From: Cryobacterium frigoriphilum
GTDB taxonomy: Bacteria > Actinomycetota > Actinomycetes > Actinomycetales > Microbacteriaceae
Assembly (NCBI RefSeq): GCF_004403305.1
Contig: NZ_SOHE01000041.1
Location: forward strand, 1-64,000
DNA length: 64,000 nucleotides
Reading direction: 5' to 3'
Positions 8,989-18,267 of this stretch are shown piece after piece (position 1 is the stretch's first letter; each line of letters starts with the position of its first letter). Both the position numbers and the translations under genes were made by a program. The notes beneath the pieces were generated by a model, which was given only the letters and a program-made list of their open reading frames with translations, did not search any database and was not told the origin of the DNA.

Positions 8989-9006
8989 AGAATAACGTCA
9001 GCTTAT
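8989..9006. promoter_or_regulatory. LysR promoter and candidate LysR box
   Basis: On the minus strand TATTCT (8989-8994) lies 6 nt before the regulator's ATG. Overlapping it is ATAACGTCAGCTTAT (8992-9006), an ATAA-N7-TTAT inverted repeat with the symmetry of LysR-type boxes. Binding there would block the regulator's own promoter and sit upstream of the divergent aminotransferase gene. Confidence 0.55.
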
Positions 9007-9063
9007 GCTTTTCATCGAACACTGGCCCTTGTTGCATGAATCGTGACCGGACAGGCTGAGGTC

Positions 9064-10158
9064 ATGACCGTCGCGACGCCCACCCCCGCATCCGCTCACC
9101 CACCACGGCTCCCGCTCTCGGTCGCCGAGGCGCGTACCCGTTACCTCGGCGGTCGCGGATACCTTGCCGCGTGCACGCTGGGGCTGCCGACGATCGACAC
9201 GATCGCCGCGATGCGCGCTGATGCCGAGAAGTGGGCCCGCGGCGAGGCCTGCGCCGCGGGCTATGCCGAGGTGGTCGAGCGGGTGCGCATCGGCTTTGCG
9301 GATCTCGTCGGCGTCACCCCTGACCGGGTCGCGATCGGCTCTCAGACCTCCGTGATGGCCGCGGTCGTCGCGGCCAGTGTGCCCGATGGCGCCGAGGTTC
9401 TGGTGCCGACGGGCGACTTCAGCTCGATGGTATTTCCCTTTCTCGCCCAGGCGCACCGCGGAGTCGTCGTGCGCCAGGTTGCCCTGGCCGATCTCGCCCC
9501 CAGCGTCACGGCCAACACCTGGCTCGTGGCCTTCTCCCTCGTGCAGTCGGCCACCGGTACCGTCGCCGACGCAGACGCGATCACCGCATCCGCTCGCCGG
9601 CACGGCGCGTTCACCCTGTGCGACACCACGCAGGCGACCGGATGGATGCCGGTGGATGCGGCGCGCTTCGACGCCACCGTCTGCCACAGCTACAAGTGGC
9701 TGGGCGCACCCCGCGGCGTCGCGTTCTTCACTGCAACCTCCGCCTTCGCCGACCGGCTGAATCCCGCGAACGCGGGCTGGTATGCGGGCGAGGATGTCTG
9801 GGGATCCTGCTACGGACCGGCAATGAGTCTCGCTGCCGATGCCCGCCGCTTCGACGTCTCGCCCGCTTGGCCGGCCTGGGTCGGCGCCGAACCCGCGATC
9901 GACCTGTTCCGCAGCCTCGACCTGGCCGAGGTACGGGCGCACACCGTGCGCCTCGGCGACGCGCTCTGTGACGGCCTCGGGCTCGCACGTCTCGGCCAGG
10001 CGATCGTCAGTTGGCCGGATGCCGGCGGCACGGACCTCGCCCGGCTCACGGCCGCGGGGCTCACCGCCTCGGGTCGCGCCGGCCGGGCCCGCGTGGCGTT
10101 CCATCTCTGGAACGACTCAGACGATGTCGCCCGCGCGGTGGCCGCCCTGCGCCCCTGA
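9064..10158 (+). CDS. Aminotransferase class V-fold PLP-dependent enzyme
   Basis: The protein has 364 residues with the fold of class V aminotransferases (kynureninase/cysteine desulfurase/selenocysteine lyase relatives). The PLP-binding segment is recognisable: DTTQATGWMPVD, then VCHSYKWLGAPRG with the candidate Schiff-base lysine. The substrate cannot be read from the sequence. The ATG at 9064, preceded by GCTGAGG, is preferred over an in-frame GTG 21 nt upstream. It is divergent from a LysR regulator, suggesting induction by its substrate or a related metabolite. A short hairpin overlaps its stop. Confidence 0.8.
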   Translation: MTVATPTPASAHPPRLPLSVAEARTRYLGGRGYLAACTLGLPTIDTIAAMRADAEKWARGEACAAGYAEVVERVRIGFADLVGVTPDRVAIGSQTSVMAAVVAASVPDGAEVLVPTGDFSSMVFPFLAQAHRGVVVRQVALADLAPSVTANTWLVAFSLVQSATGTVADADAITASARRHGAFTLCDTTQATGWMPVDAARFDATVCHSYKWLGAPRGVAFFTATSAFADRLNPANAGWYAGEDVWGSCYGPAMSLAADARRFDVSPAWPAWVGAEPAIDLFRSLDLAEVRAHTVRLGDALCDGLGLARLGQAIVSWPDAGGTDLARLTAAGLTASGRAGRARVAFHLWNDSDDVARAVAALRP

Positions 10159-10184
10159 CCCAGGAGTCGCCCGTGAGGGTCAGG
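10154..10184. terminator. Short hairpin between convergent genes
   Basis: CCTGACCC (10154-10161) and GGGTCAGG (10177-10184) form an 8-bp stem spanning the ends of the aminotransferase and the FAH-fold gene. There is no T-run, so termination strength is uncertain. Confidence 0.4.
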
Positions 10185-10971
10185 CGGCGCGACGCACCGG
10201 GTTGGCGAGCACGCCGATGCCGGGAATCTCCACCTGCACGGTGTCGCCGGCCGAGACGGTCGCTCCGAGGGATCCGGTGAGTCCAGGGGACCCGGTGAGG
10301 ATCACGTCACCGGGCAGCAGCGTGAAGATGCTCGAGGCGAAGGCAACGATCTCCGCGATCGAGTGCACCTGCAGCTCGGTGTCGCCGTTTTGAAACTGGG
10401 CGTCGTTGATACGGCCGTGCACGACGACCTGGTCCACGTCGAACTCGGTCTCGATGACCGGGCCGAGCGGGCAGAAGGAGTCGAACGCGGTAGCGCGGGC
10501 GCTGTTGCCGTCGGCGACGGCCAGGTCCTGGGCCGACACGTCCGTCGCAATCGTGTACCCGAAGATGACGCTCTCGACATCGTCGACGGCGACGTTCTTC
10601 GCGAAGGTGCCGATGATGATCGCGAGCGACCCCGCCACGCGCACGTCGGTGGACTGCGCGGGCAACACGATGGCCTCGCCCGGTCCGACGACGGATGTGT
10701 TGGGCTTGATCACCAAGGTCGGCTCGCGCGGAATCGACTCGGCTTCGGCCTCCGCCTCGGCGGCCGCACTGGCAAAGAAGTCGCTGCCCATGACGACGAC
10801 CTTCGACCGCGGGATCACTGGGGAGAGCAGCTTCACCGAGCTCAGCGCAACGCGCTCCCCCGTGGTGCCGAAGCCGGCGAACATCGGATCTTTTTCCAGC
10901 ACGACCAGCTCGTCGTCGTCGACAATGCCAAAGGCGATGGCGCCCTCGTGGCTGAATCGTGCAATCTTCAT
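10180..10971 (-). CDS. Fumarylacetoacetate hydrolase-fold protein, apparently without metal site
   Basis: The 263-residue protein aligns by eye with FAH-family hydrolases along its length (LLSPVIPRSKVVVMGSD, PTLVIKPNTSVVGPGEAIVLP, FGYTIATDVSAQDL, LLPGDVILTGSPGLTG). Active members bind a divalent metal through Glu-x-Glu and an Asp. Here the Glu-x-Glu positions are Ala113 and Ser115 (VRVAGSLA where active enzymes read like VHYEGELA), and only Asp144 remains. The GxNYxxHA loop is GSDFFASA. It is therefore probably not a classical hydrolase. It lies 32 nt downstream of ilvE and may be co-transcribed. What it does is unknown. Confidence 0.8.
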   Translation of the reverse strand: MKIARFSHEGAIAFGIVDDDELVVLEKDPMFAGFGTTGERVALSSVKLLSPVIPRSKVVVMGSDFFASAAAEAEAEAESIPREPTLVIKPNTSVVGPGEAIVLPAQSTDVRVAGSLAIIIGTFAKNVAVDDVESVIFGYTIATDVSAQDLAVADGNSARATAFDSFCPLGPVIETEFDVDQVVVHGRINDAQFQNGDTELQVHSIAEIVAFASSIFTLLPGDVILTGSPGLTGSLGATVSAGDTVQVEIPGIGVLANPVRRAA

Positions 10972-11003
10972 CGGTGTCCTAACGTTGTTGAGTTGTCTAC
11001 AGG

Positions 11004-12140
11004 TTACGCGTCGAGGCGCGTGAGCCAGCCGTGCCGGTCGGGCAGTCGCCCGTACTGAATGTCGGTGAGTTCCTGGCGCAGCGCCAGCGTGATCTCGCCG
11101 GCGGGGGCATCCGCATCGCCGATTTCGAAGCCCTTACCCTTGAGCTGGCCGATCGGGGTGACGACGGCCGCGGTTCCGCAGGCGAAGACCTCGGTGATTT
11201 CACCGGATGCGATGCCGTCGCGCCATTCGTCCACGGTCACTTCGCGTTCTTCCACGGTCATGCCGCGGTCACGGGCGAGCTGCATGATGCTGTCGCGGGT
11301 GACGCCCTCGAGAATCGAACCGGTCAGGCGGGGGGTGACGAGCCGGTCGGTGCCGTGCACGAAGAACACGTTCATGCCGCCGAGCTCGTCGATGTGGGTG
11401 CCGGTTTCGCCGTCGAGAAAGAGCACCTGGGCGCATCCGTTGTCGTAGGCCTGCATCTGCGGCAGCAGTGAGGCGGCGTAGTTTCCGCCGCACTTGGCGG
11501 CACCGGTTCCGCCGCGGCCGGCGCGGGAGTAGTCGGTCGAGAGCCAGATCTTCACCGGAGCGACCCCGTCGGCGAAGTAGGCACCGGCCGGGCTCGCGAT
11601 GACGTAGTAGCCCACCCGGTGGGCGGCCCGCACGCCGAGAAAGCTCTCGTTCGCAATCATGAAGGGGCGCAGGTAGAGGCTGGTTTCGGGCGCGGAGGGC
11701 ACCCAGTCACCGTCGACGGCGATCATCTGCTTGATCGACTGCACGAAGTCTTCGACCGAGAGCTGGGGCAGGGCGAGGCGAGCCGCGGACCGCTGCATGC
11801 GCTCGGCGTTCTTCTCGGGCCGAAAGGTCCAGACCGAGCCATCGGCGTGGCGGTAGGCCTTCAAGCCCTCGAAGATCTCCTGGCCGTAGTGCAAAACCGA
11901 GGAGGCAGGGTCGAGCTGCAACGGCCCGTACGGCGTGACGCGGGCGTCGTGCCAGCCCTGGTCGACGGTCCAGTCGATCGTCACCATGTGGTCGGTGAAG
12001 TGCTTACCGAAGCCCGGGTCGGCGAGAATCTCGTCACGCTCGGCCTCGGCGCGCGCGGTCGTCGACGGCGTGAGCGCGAAGCTCAAGGGGTAGGCGGTGC
12101 TGTCGAGGGCGGTGTTGCTGGCCATGCTGGCGGTGCTCAT
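11004..12140 (-). CDS. ilvE: Branched-chain amino acid aminotransferase
   Basis: The 378-residue PLP enzyme transaminates 2-ketoisovalerate, 2-ketoisocaproate and 3-methyl-2-oxovalerate in the last step of Val, Leu and Ile synthesis. Family features are [33 protein letters not shown], the PLP lysine in [12 protein letters not shown] and [10 protein letters not shown]. The length fits the actinobacterial class IV type. Its ATG overlaps the leuB stop (ATGA), so it is translationally coupled to leuB. Confidence 0.95.
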   Translation of the reverse strand: MSTASMASNTALDSTAYPLSFALTPSTTARAEAERDEILADPGFGKHFTDHMVTIDWTVDQGWHDARVTPYGPLQLDPASSVLHYGQEIFEGLKAYRHADGSVWTFRPEKNAERMQRSAARLALPQLSVEDFVQSIKQMIAVDGDWVPSAPETSLYLRPFMIANESFLGVRAAHRVGYYVIASPAGAYFADGVAPVKIWLSTDYSRAGRGGTGAAKCGGNYAASLLPQMQAYDNGCAQVLFLDGETGTHIDELGGMNVFFVHGTDRLVTPRLTGSILEGVTRDSIMQLARDRGMTVEEREVTVDEWRDGIASGEITEVFACGTAAVVTPIGQLKGKGFEIGDADAPAGEITLALRQELTDIQYGRLPDRHGWLTRLDA

Positions 12141-13243
12141 TGGAGTCCCTTGCTGGTGAGGAGGGTCACGATCGCGTCGCCCACGGCGGCGGTGCTGCGG
12201 GACGCGGTGTCTGGAGATGTATTGCGGCCGGCGATGTCGGTCGTGACTGCCGCGCTCACCCGGGCCGCGGCATCCGCCAGACCGAGGTGATCCAGCAGAA
12301 GGGCGACCGAGAGAATTGCGGCTGTCGGGTCGGCAAGCTGCTTACCCGCGATGTCGGGGGCGGAGCCGTGAACCGGTTCGAACATGCTGGGAAATCGGCC
12401 CTCGGGATTGATATTGCCGCTGGCCGCCAGCCCGATGCCACCGCTGATAGCGGCCGCCAGATCGGTCAGGATGTCACCGAAGAGATTGTCGGTGACGACT
12501 ACGTCAAACCTACTCGGCTTGGTGACCATAAATATCGTCGCGGCGTCAACGTGCAGGTAATCCACGCTGACTTCGGGAAATTCGGCGGCCACGGCGTTGA
12601 CCGTGCGCTGCCAGAGGCTGCCGGCGAAGACGAGCACGTTGGTCTTGTGCACGAGCGTGAGCCGCTTGCGGGGGCGGCCGGCGGCAACACCGAAGGCGAA
12701 GCGCACGACCCGCTCGACGCCGAAGGCGGTGTTGACCGAAACCTCGTTGGCAACCTCCTGCGCGGTACCCTGACGGATCGCGCCGCCATTGCCCACGTAG
12801 GGGCCCTCTGTGCCCTCGCGCACGACGACGAAGTCGACGGCGCCGGGAGCGGCGAGCGGGCTCGGAACGCCGGGAAAGAGGATGCTCGGGCGCAGGTTCA
12901 CATAGTGGTCGAGCGAGAAGCGCAGGCCCAGCAGCAGGCCACGCTCGATGTTGGCGTCCCTGAGCCGGGGGTCACCGGGAACGCCGCCGACCGCTCCGAG
13001 CAGAATCGCATCGTGCGCGGCGATCGCGGCGAGGTCCTCGGCCGTGAGCACGTCCCCGGTCTCGAGAAAGCGTGCCGCACCGAGTGCGAAGTGGGTCTTG
13101 TCGAAGGTCACATTCTCGTTCGCGGTGACGGCGTCGAGCACCTTGACCGCTTCGGCAATGACCTCGGGGCCGATACCGTCTCCGGGAATAACGGCGAGCT
13201 TGATCGTACGAGATGCGGCTTCAGACACAACTTCACGGGACAT
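12137..13243 (-). CDS. leuB: 3-Isopropylmalate dehydrogenase
   Basis: The 368-residue NAD-dependent enzyme oxidises and decarboxylates 3-isopropylmalate to 2-ketoisocaproate in leucine synthesis. Visible features are [20 protein letters not shown] at the N terminus, the substrate loop with [12 protein letters not shown], the [15 protein letters not shown] segment, the metal-binding [17 protein letters not shown] and [21 protein letters not shown] precedes the ATG. It forms an operon with ilvE and probably the FAH-fold gene. Confidence 0.95.
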   Translation of the reverse strand: MSREVVSEAASRTIKLAVIPGDGIGPEVIAEAVKVLDAVTANENVTFDKTHFALGAARFLETGDVLTAEDLAAIAAHDAILLGAVGGVPGDPRLRDANIERGLLLGLRFSLDHYVNLRPSILFPGVPSPLAAPGAVDFVVVREGTEGPYVGNGGAIRQGTAQEVANEVSVNTAFGVERVVRFAFGVAAGRPRKRLTLVHKTNVLVFAGSLWQRTVNAVAAEFPEVSVDYLHVDAATIFMVTKPSRFDVVVTDNLFGDILTDLAAAISGGIGLAASGNINPEGRFPSMFEPVHGSAPDIAGKQLADPTAAILSVALLLDHLGLADAAARVSAAVTTDIAGRNTSPDTASRSTAAVGDAIVTLLTSKGLQ

Positions 13244-13397
13244 AACACTCCGAACTGTGGACTCAGCGATCTGCGGAGTCGATACAAATTTGCCAAAACT
13301 AACCTGTACTCAAACCCTACTGCGGTCGCTTGGGTGCCTATGCTGGTCTAAATCAATCGTCGGCGCCGCGAGGTCGCCACTACGAAAGCAGGTCGTC

Positions 13398-13658
13398 ATG
13401 AGTATCGGACTGGGAATCTTTCTCTTCGTCGTCGGCGCGATTCTGGTTTTCGCGCTCGAAGTCACCGTCGACTGGATCGACCTCAACCTGGTCGGCTACA
13501 TCTTGATGGGTGCCGGCGCGGTGATCTTCGTGCTGGGCCTCGTGCTTCTCATGCGACGCCGTAACAGTGTCAGCACGACCCGCACCATCGCCGACCCGGC
13601 AAACGGCGAGCAGATCACCCGTCGGCAAAGCTCCATCGACGACCGCGACCTGCAGTAG
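13398..13658 (+). CDS. DUF6458 small membrane protein
   Basis: The protein has 86 residues. Two hydrophobic helices (IGLGIFLFVVGAILVFAL and LVGYILMGAGAVIFVLGLVLL) are followed by MRRRNS and a polar tail, the layout of DUF6458 proteins common in Microbacteriaceae. A GAAAGCAGG site precedes the ATG. The function is unknown. It is divergent from leuB and convergent with the MFS gene, with a hairpin terminator between the convergent pair. Confidence 0.8.
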   Translation: MSIGLGIFLFVVGAILVFALEVTVDWIDLNLVGYILMGAGAVIFVLGLVLLMRRRNSVSTTRTIADPANGEQITRRQSSIDDRDLQ

Positions 13659-13664
13659 GCAGCA

Positions 13665-13693
13665 CCGGGCGCGCTGCCGGCTAGCGCGCCCGG
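13665..13693. terminator. Bidirectional hairpin between DUF6458 gene and MFS exporter
   Basis: CCGGGCGCGC (13665-13674) and GCGCGCCCGG (13684-13693) form a perfect 10-bp stem with a 9-nt loop between two convergent genes. No T-tract follows on either strand. Confidence 0.55.
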
Positions 13694-15237
13694 CGCAGCG
13701 CGATGGCTCCGACCAGGGCGGCGCTCACCACGAGGCCGACTCCGATCCAGGCGCTCACGCCCACTCCGCTGTCGAAGGCGTGGCGGGCCGAGTCGAGCAA
13801 CTGTGCCGCGGCATCCGTCGGCAACTGGCTCGCCACGGTCACCGCGCCGCCCAGGGTTTCGCCCGCTGAGTGTTGCTGCGCCGCGGTGAGCCCGTCGGGA
13901 AGAATCACATTGCTGCGGTACGACGCCGTGAGAATGGTGCCGAGAATCGCGGTTCCGAGCACAGCGCCGAGCTCGTACGCGGTCTCGCTGACAGCGGATG
14001 CCGCCCCCGCCTTCTCGGCCGGGGCGCTGGCCACGATCAGTTCGTTCGATACCGTTTCGGCGGCGCCGATGCCGACGCCGAGCAACACAAACGCGAGCGC
14101 GAGCCCGCCGGCATCGATCTGACCACCGCTGAGGGCGATGAGCGCAAAGCCCGACGCCGATACGGTGAGGGCGAGCGGCACGACGATCGACGGCCGTACC
14201 CGCCGGGCGACGGGCACAACGAGCAGACCGGCCACGATCATCGCGCCGAGGCCCGGAACGAGCACGAGTCCGGCATTCAGCGGTGACATACCGAGCACCA
14301 GCTGCAGATGTTGGGAGATGAAGAAGAGGCAGCCGACGAGCGCCGTGACGCTCAGCAGGTTGACGCCGACCGCGCCGCTGAAGGCACCGCGGCGAAAGAG
14401 TGTCATATCGAGCAGGGGGGTCGTGAGGCGCTTCTGCCGGCGCACGAAGAGCACGCCGAAGACCAGTCCGGCCACGACCGGGGCTAGGCCGACGAGGCTC
14501 AGTCCGTTCTCGGCGACCGCCTTGATGCCGTAGACGATGGGCAGCATCGTGACGAGCGAGAGCGCGATGCTGAGGGGGTCGATGCGGCCCGGGTGCGGAT
14601 CCCGGGATTCCGGTACCAGCAGCGGCGCGCACACGAGCAGCGGAAGCAGCAGCGGCACGGCGATCAGAAAGACCGAACCCCAGGCGAAGTGCTCGAGCAG
14701 CACGCCGCCGACGATCGGGCCGAGGGCGCTGCCAACGGCGAACCCGGTCGCCCACACGGCGATCGCGAGGCGACGCTCATCGCGGTCGGTGAAGATCGAG
14801 CGCAGCAGCGACAGCGTCGAGGGCATCAGCATGGCGCCGAAGAAGCCCAGGGCGGCGCGGGCGATGATGAGACCCTCGATGCTCGGGGTGAAGGCCGCAA
14901 CGACCGAGACCACGCCGAAGCCGGCCGAACCGATGAGCAGCAGTTTGCGGCGGCCGATGCGGTCGCCGAGGCTGCCCATCGACACGAGCAGGCCGGCCAG
15001 CACGAGCGGGTAGATGTCCACCATCCAGAGCAGCTGGGTGCCGCTCGGCTGGGTCGCCTCACTGATCGCCGGCAGCGCGAAGTTCAGCACCGTGTTGTCG
15101 ATCGACACGAGCAGCACCGGCATCATGAGCACCGCGAGGGCCCACCATCGGCCGGCACTCCCCCGGCGGGTCGCGCCAGGGTCGGCGGTCAGGCCGCGGG
15201 TGTGGCGCAGATCAATTTCGGTGGTGGGTGTTGACAC
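13681..15237 (-). CDS. MFS multidrug exporter (DHA2/EmrB-QacA family)
   Basis: The protein has 518 residues and about 14 membrane segments. DHA2 motifs are visible: SIDNTVLNFALPAI in the first helix, MGSLGDRIGRRKLLLIG as motif A, and SALGPIVGGVLLEHFAWGSVFLI as motif C. A GTG start at 15237 gives MSTPTTEIDL. It probably exports toxic compounds by proton antiport. It is divergent from a TetR gene and the two share a perfect palindromic operator, so expression is probably induced by a transported ligand. Confidence 0.9.
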   Translation of the reverse strand: MSTPTTEIDLRHTRGLTADPGATRRGSAGRWWALAVLMMPVLLVSIDNTVLNFALPAISEATQPSGTQLLWMVDIYPLVLAGLLVSMGSLGDRIGRRKLLLIGSAGFGVVSVVAAFTPSIEGLIIARAALGFFGAMLMPSTLSLLRSIFTDRDERRLAIAVWATGFAVGSALGPIVGGVLLEHFAWGSVFLIAVPLLLPLLVCAPLLVPESRDPHPGRIDPLSIALSLVTMLPIVYGIKAVAENGLSLVGLAPVVAGLVFGVLFVRRQKRLTTPLLDMTLFRRGAFSGAVGVNLLSVTALVGCLFFISQHLQLVLGMSPLNAGLVLVPGLGAMIVAGLLVVPVARRVRPSIVVPLALTVSASGFALIALSGGQIDAGGLALAFVLLGVGIGAAETVSNELIVASAPAEKAGAASAVSETAYELGAVLGTAILGTILTASYRSNVILPDGLTAAQQHSAGETLGGAVTVASQLPTDAAAQLLDSARHAFDSGVGVSAWIGVGLVVSAALVGAIALRRAR

Positions 15238-15271
15238 GATCGGTATCGCTTTCTCGTTGAGGGCAACCTTG

Positions 15272-15295
15272 ACTATACCGTCTAGACGGTACAGT
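15272..15295. promoter_or_regulatory. TetR operator between exporter and regulator
   Basis: TACCGTCTAGACGGTA (15276-15291) is a perfect 16-bp palindrome. Three more base pairs on each side match after one mismatched pair, giving a 24-bp near-palindrome. It overlaps TTGACT (15269-15274), a plausible -35 for the regulator, and TATAGT on the minus strand, a plausible -10 for the exporter. Confidence 0.85.
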
Positions 15296-15322
15296 AGCCA
15301 CCTCGCGACCAGTTATTCTCGA

Positions 15323-15328
15323 TACCAT
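15323..15328 (+). promoter_or_regulatory. -10 box of the TetR gene (leaderless)
   Basis: TACCAT ends 6 nt before the ATG at 15335. No Shine-Dalgarno is present. Confidence 0.4.
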
Positions 15329-15334
15329 GGCGCA

Positions 15335-15928
15335 ATGCCTCCCCCTGCACAGCTCCCGACAGCACAGCCCTCGACACCACAGCCCGCGACAGCGCAGCCC
15401 TCGACCCGGGACCGCCTGCTCGACGCGTTCGAGCACCTGCTGATCGAGGGCGGGGAGCGCTCGGCGACGCTCGACGCTGTTGCGGCCGCCGCGGCCGTGT
15501 CCAAGGGCGGCCTGCTCTACCACTTCGGATCGAAAGAGGCTCTCATCGAGGGCCAGCTCGCCCGGCTGGCCGGTTTCGCGGCGACGGATGCCGACAACAT
15601 CCGCTCTGCGCCGGCCGGCCCCGTCGACTATCTGATTCGTACCTCGATCGACACGGGAAGCCCGTTCGACCGGGCCTACATCGCCGCGACGCGGCTCGGC
15701 CAGGGTCAGCATCCGCAGGCGGTGGAACGGCTCGCCGACATTCGGCGCGGCTGGCTCGGCGTCATCGAAGAGGCCGTCGGCGACCCGGACGTGGCACAGG
15801 CCGTGATGCTCATCAGCGATGGTTTATACAGTAATTCGGCCCTGATGGGCCTGCTCTCCGCTCCCACCGAGATCGAGGGAGCGGAGAACATGGACCGTCT
15901 GCTGGCCGTGATCGAACGCCTCACCTGA
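15335..15928 (+). CDS. TetR-family regulator of the adjacent exporter
   Basis: The protein has 197 residues. The helix-turn-helix (ATLDAVAAAAAVSKGGLLYHF) belongs to the TetR N-terminal domain, followed by a ligand-binding domain. A roughly 20-residue Pro/Thr/Gln/Ala-rich leader (PTAQPSTPQPATAQPSTR), encoded by imperfect repeats, precedes the domain and is unusual. The divergent arrangement with the MFS gene and the palindrome between them identify its target. The start at 15335 fits a TACCAT -10 six nt upstream. A start downstream of the repeat leader cannot be excluded. Confidence 0.85.
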   Translation: MPPPAQLPTAQPSTPQPATAQPSTRDRLLDAFEHLLIEGGERSATLDAVAAAAAVSKGGLLYHFGSKEALIEGQLARLAGFAATDADNIRSAPAGPVDYLIRTSIDTGSPFDRAYIAATRLGQGQHPQAVERLADIRRGWLGVIEEAVGDPDVAQAVMLISDGLYSNSALMGLLSAPTEIEGAENMDRLLAVIERLT

Positions 15929-16567
15929 TTGCCTCGGGCGTGATCGGCTCGGGCGAGCGGATGCAGCTGATCGCGCCGGCACCGCTGCCGCCAGGACCCT
16001 CGCGCGGTGTCTCGACAGGCTCGACTACCGGCGCCGCTGCGCGGTACTTGCGCCGCTGCGCGGTAGCTGCGCCAGGGCGCTGGGTGAGCATGGACGAGCT
16101 GCGCGGTAGCTGCGCCGCTGCGCGGGTGGCACGCCACCCGCGTAGCGGCGCAGGTACCGCGCTCGACCCTCGGGGGCCGAGGCTGGCGTGATCCCGGCCT
16201 CGCTGCGCGGTACTTGCGCCGCTGCGCGGTCGCTGCGCCAGGGCGCTGGGTGAGCATGGACGAGCTGCGCGGTAGGCGTGCCACCCGCGTAGCGGCGCAG
16301 GTACCGCGCTCGACCCTCGGGGGCCCAGTCGGGCGTGATCCCGGCCTCGCTGCGCGGTAGCTGCGCCGCTGCGCGGTAGCTGCGCCCGGCCGGCGGGCGC
16401 ACCGCAGAGCATCCGTCGGCAATACGCGGTGTCTCGACAGGCTCGACAACCGGCACCGCTGCGCGGTAGGCGTGCCTACAGCGCAGCGGCGCAGTTACCG
16501 CGCAGCTCGCCGGGCGAGCGGATGCCGCGGATGCTGCTGGTACTGCTGGTACTGCTGGTCGCGCTGT
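15929..16567. repeat. Gene-free 640-bp cluster of palindromic and direct repeats
   Basis: The stretch is built from variants of GCTGCGCGGTAGCTGCGCC and their complements. A unit of about 160 bp starting GCTGCGCGGTACTTGCGCCG occurs at 16036 and again at 16202, including GGGCGCTGGGTGAGCATGGA in both. GTGTCTCGACAGGCTCGAC occurs at about 16009 and 16430. It can form many hairpins. It separates the TetR gene from the end of serA. The open frames crossing it repeat with it and look non-coding. Confidence 0.85.
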
Positions 16568-18160
16568 CTACTCCGTGATGTCGATTTCGACCATGACATC
16601 GGCGTCGATCGCCGTGCGCACCGAGGCGAGCAGGCCGGCCGGAACCTCGGAGTCGACCGTCAGCACGCTGAGTGCCTTGCCGCCGGCTTCGTGGCGAGCG
16701 ATCTGCATGCCCGCGATGTTGATGCTGGCCTCGCCGAACTCGCGACCGTAGACCGCGACGATGCCGGGGCGGTCGGTGTAGATCATGACGATGAGGTTCT
16801 TCGCGAACGGAACCTCGACGTCGTAGCCGTTGACCTCGGTGATCTTCTCGATCTGCTTGGTTCCCATGAGCGTGCCGGAGACCGACACCTGAGAGCCATC
16901 GGCCAGCGCGCCGCGCAGGGTGATGACGTTGCGGTATTCCGGGCTGACCGCATCCGTGATCATGCGCACCGTGACGCCGCGCTGCTCGGCGAGCAGCGGC
17001 GCGTTCACGTACGACACGGTCTCGCTGACGACGTTGGTGAAGATGCCCTTGAGGGCGGCGAGCTTCAAGACGCTCACGTCATAGTCGACGAGTTCGCCGC
17101 GAACCTCGATGTCGACGCTCGTGAGCGGGCTGTGGGCGGCAAGTCCGGAGAAGACCTGGCCGAGCTTCTCGACGAGCGGGATTCCGGGGCGCACGTAGGG
17201 GTCGATGACGCCGCCGGCGACGTTGACCGCGTCGGGAACGAGTTCGCCCGAGAGCGCGAGGCGCACGGACTTGGCGACGCTGACGCCGGCCTTCTCCTGC
17301 GCTTCGTCGGTCGAGGCACCGAGGTGCGGGGTGGTGATGATGTTGTCAAGGCCGAGCAGCGGCGAGTTCGTGGGCGGCTCGCTGACGAATACGTCGAGGC
17401 CGGCGCCGGCGATGGTTCCGGCGACGAGGGCCGCGTGCAGGGCCTCCTCGTCGACGAGTCCGCCACGGGCGACGTTCACGACGAACGCGGTCGGCTTCAT
17501 CAGCTTGAGCTGGGCTTCACCGATCATGCCGGTGGTCTCGGGGGTCTTCGGCATGTGGATCGTGACGAAGTCGGACTGCGCGAGCAGCTCGTCGAGGGTC
17601 ACCGGGGTGACGCCGAGCTGCTGGGCGCGGGCCGAGGTGATGTAGGGGTCGTAGGCGATGACGTTGGTGCCGAATGCCTGCATGCGGGCGGTGATGAGGG
17701 CACCGATACGGCCGAGGCCGATGATGCCGATCGTCTTTTCGTAGAGCTCGACGCCGGTGTACTTGGAGCGCTTCCACTGGCCGTCGGCGAGGGCACCGGA
17801 GGCGGCCGGGATGTGACGGGCCAGGCTCAGGATGTGACCGACGGTGAGCTCGGCTGCGGAGATGATGTTGGACGTCGGGGCGTTGACGACCATGACACCG
17901 GCCGCGGTCGCGGCCTTGATGTCGACGTTGTCGAGGCCGACTCCGGCGCGGGCGATGACCTTCAGCTGGGGAGCGGCCTTGATCGCTTCGGCATCCATCT
18001 TCGTCGCCGAACGCACCAGAATGGCGTCGGCGGTGGCCAGCTCGGCGAAGAGCGCCTGCCGGTCCGTTCCATCTACGTGGCGCACGTCAAAGTCGGGCCC
18101 GAGGGCGTCGACGGTGGCGGGCGATAGTTCTTCGGCAATCAGGACAACGGGCTTCGACAC
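16568..18160 (-). CDS. serA: D-3-phosphoglycerate dehydrogenase
   Basis: The 530-residue NAD-dependent enzyme oxidises 3-phosphoglycerate in the first step of serine synthesis. It has the long (type I) layout: a nucleotide-binding domain with GIIGLGRIGALITARM, catalytic RGGLVDEEAL and TTPHLGASTDEAQ, an intervening ASB domain, and a C-terminal ACT domain (IVMIYTDRPGIVAVYGREFG) that mediates serine inhibition. The GTG at 18160 is chosen because AAGGA lies 9 nt upstream and the family begins MSKPVVLIAEELS. Confidence 0.95.
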   Translation of the reverse strand: MSKPVVLIAEELSPATVDALGPDFDVRHVDGTDRQALFAELATADAILVRSATKMDAEAIKAAPQLKVIARAGVGLDNVDIKAATAAGVMVVNAPTSNIISAAELTVGHILSLARHIPAASGALADGQWKRSKYTGVELYEKTIGIIGLGRIGALITARMQAFGTNVIAYDPYITSARAQQLGVTPVTLDELLAQSDFVTIHMPKTPETTGMIGEAQLKLMKPTAFVVNVARGGLVDEEALHAALVAGTIAGAGLDVFVSEPPTNSPLLGLDNIITTPHLGASTDEAQEKAGVSVAKSVRLALSGELVPDAVNVAGGVIDPYVRPGIPLVEKLGQVFSGLAAHSPLTSVDIEVRGELVDYDVSVLKLAALKGIFTNVVSETVSYVNAPLLAEQRGVTVRMITDAVSPEYRNVITLRGALADGSQVSVSGTLMGTKQIEKITEVNGYDVEVPFAKNLIVMIYTDRPGIVAVYGREFGEASINIAGMQIARHEAGGKALSVLTVDSEVPAGLLASVRTAIDADVMVEIDITE

Positions 18161-18267
18161 GAAATCGGATCCTTCGATAGCGGTAAACAGGGACTGGTGC
18201 ACACTCGACTGGCGGGTTTAACTGCCGCAGCAGTGAGGCGCCAGATACCTTTTCACCTTAGCGGCTG

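Noticed and set aside
15706-16456. Overlapping frames rich in QRRSYRAA-type repeats
   Set aside because: They simply translate the palindromic repeat cluster in several frames; no independent coding signal.
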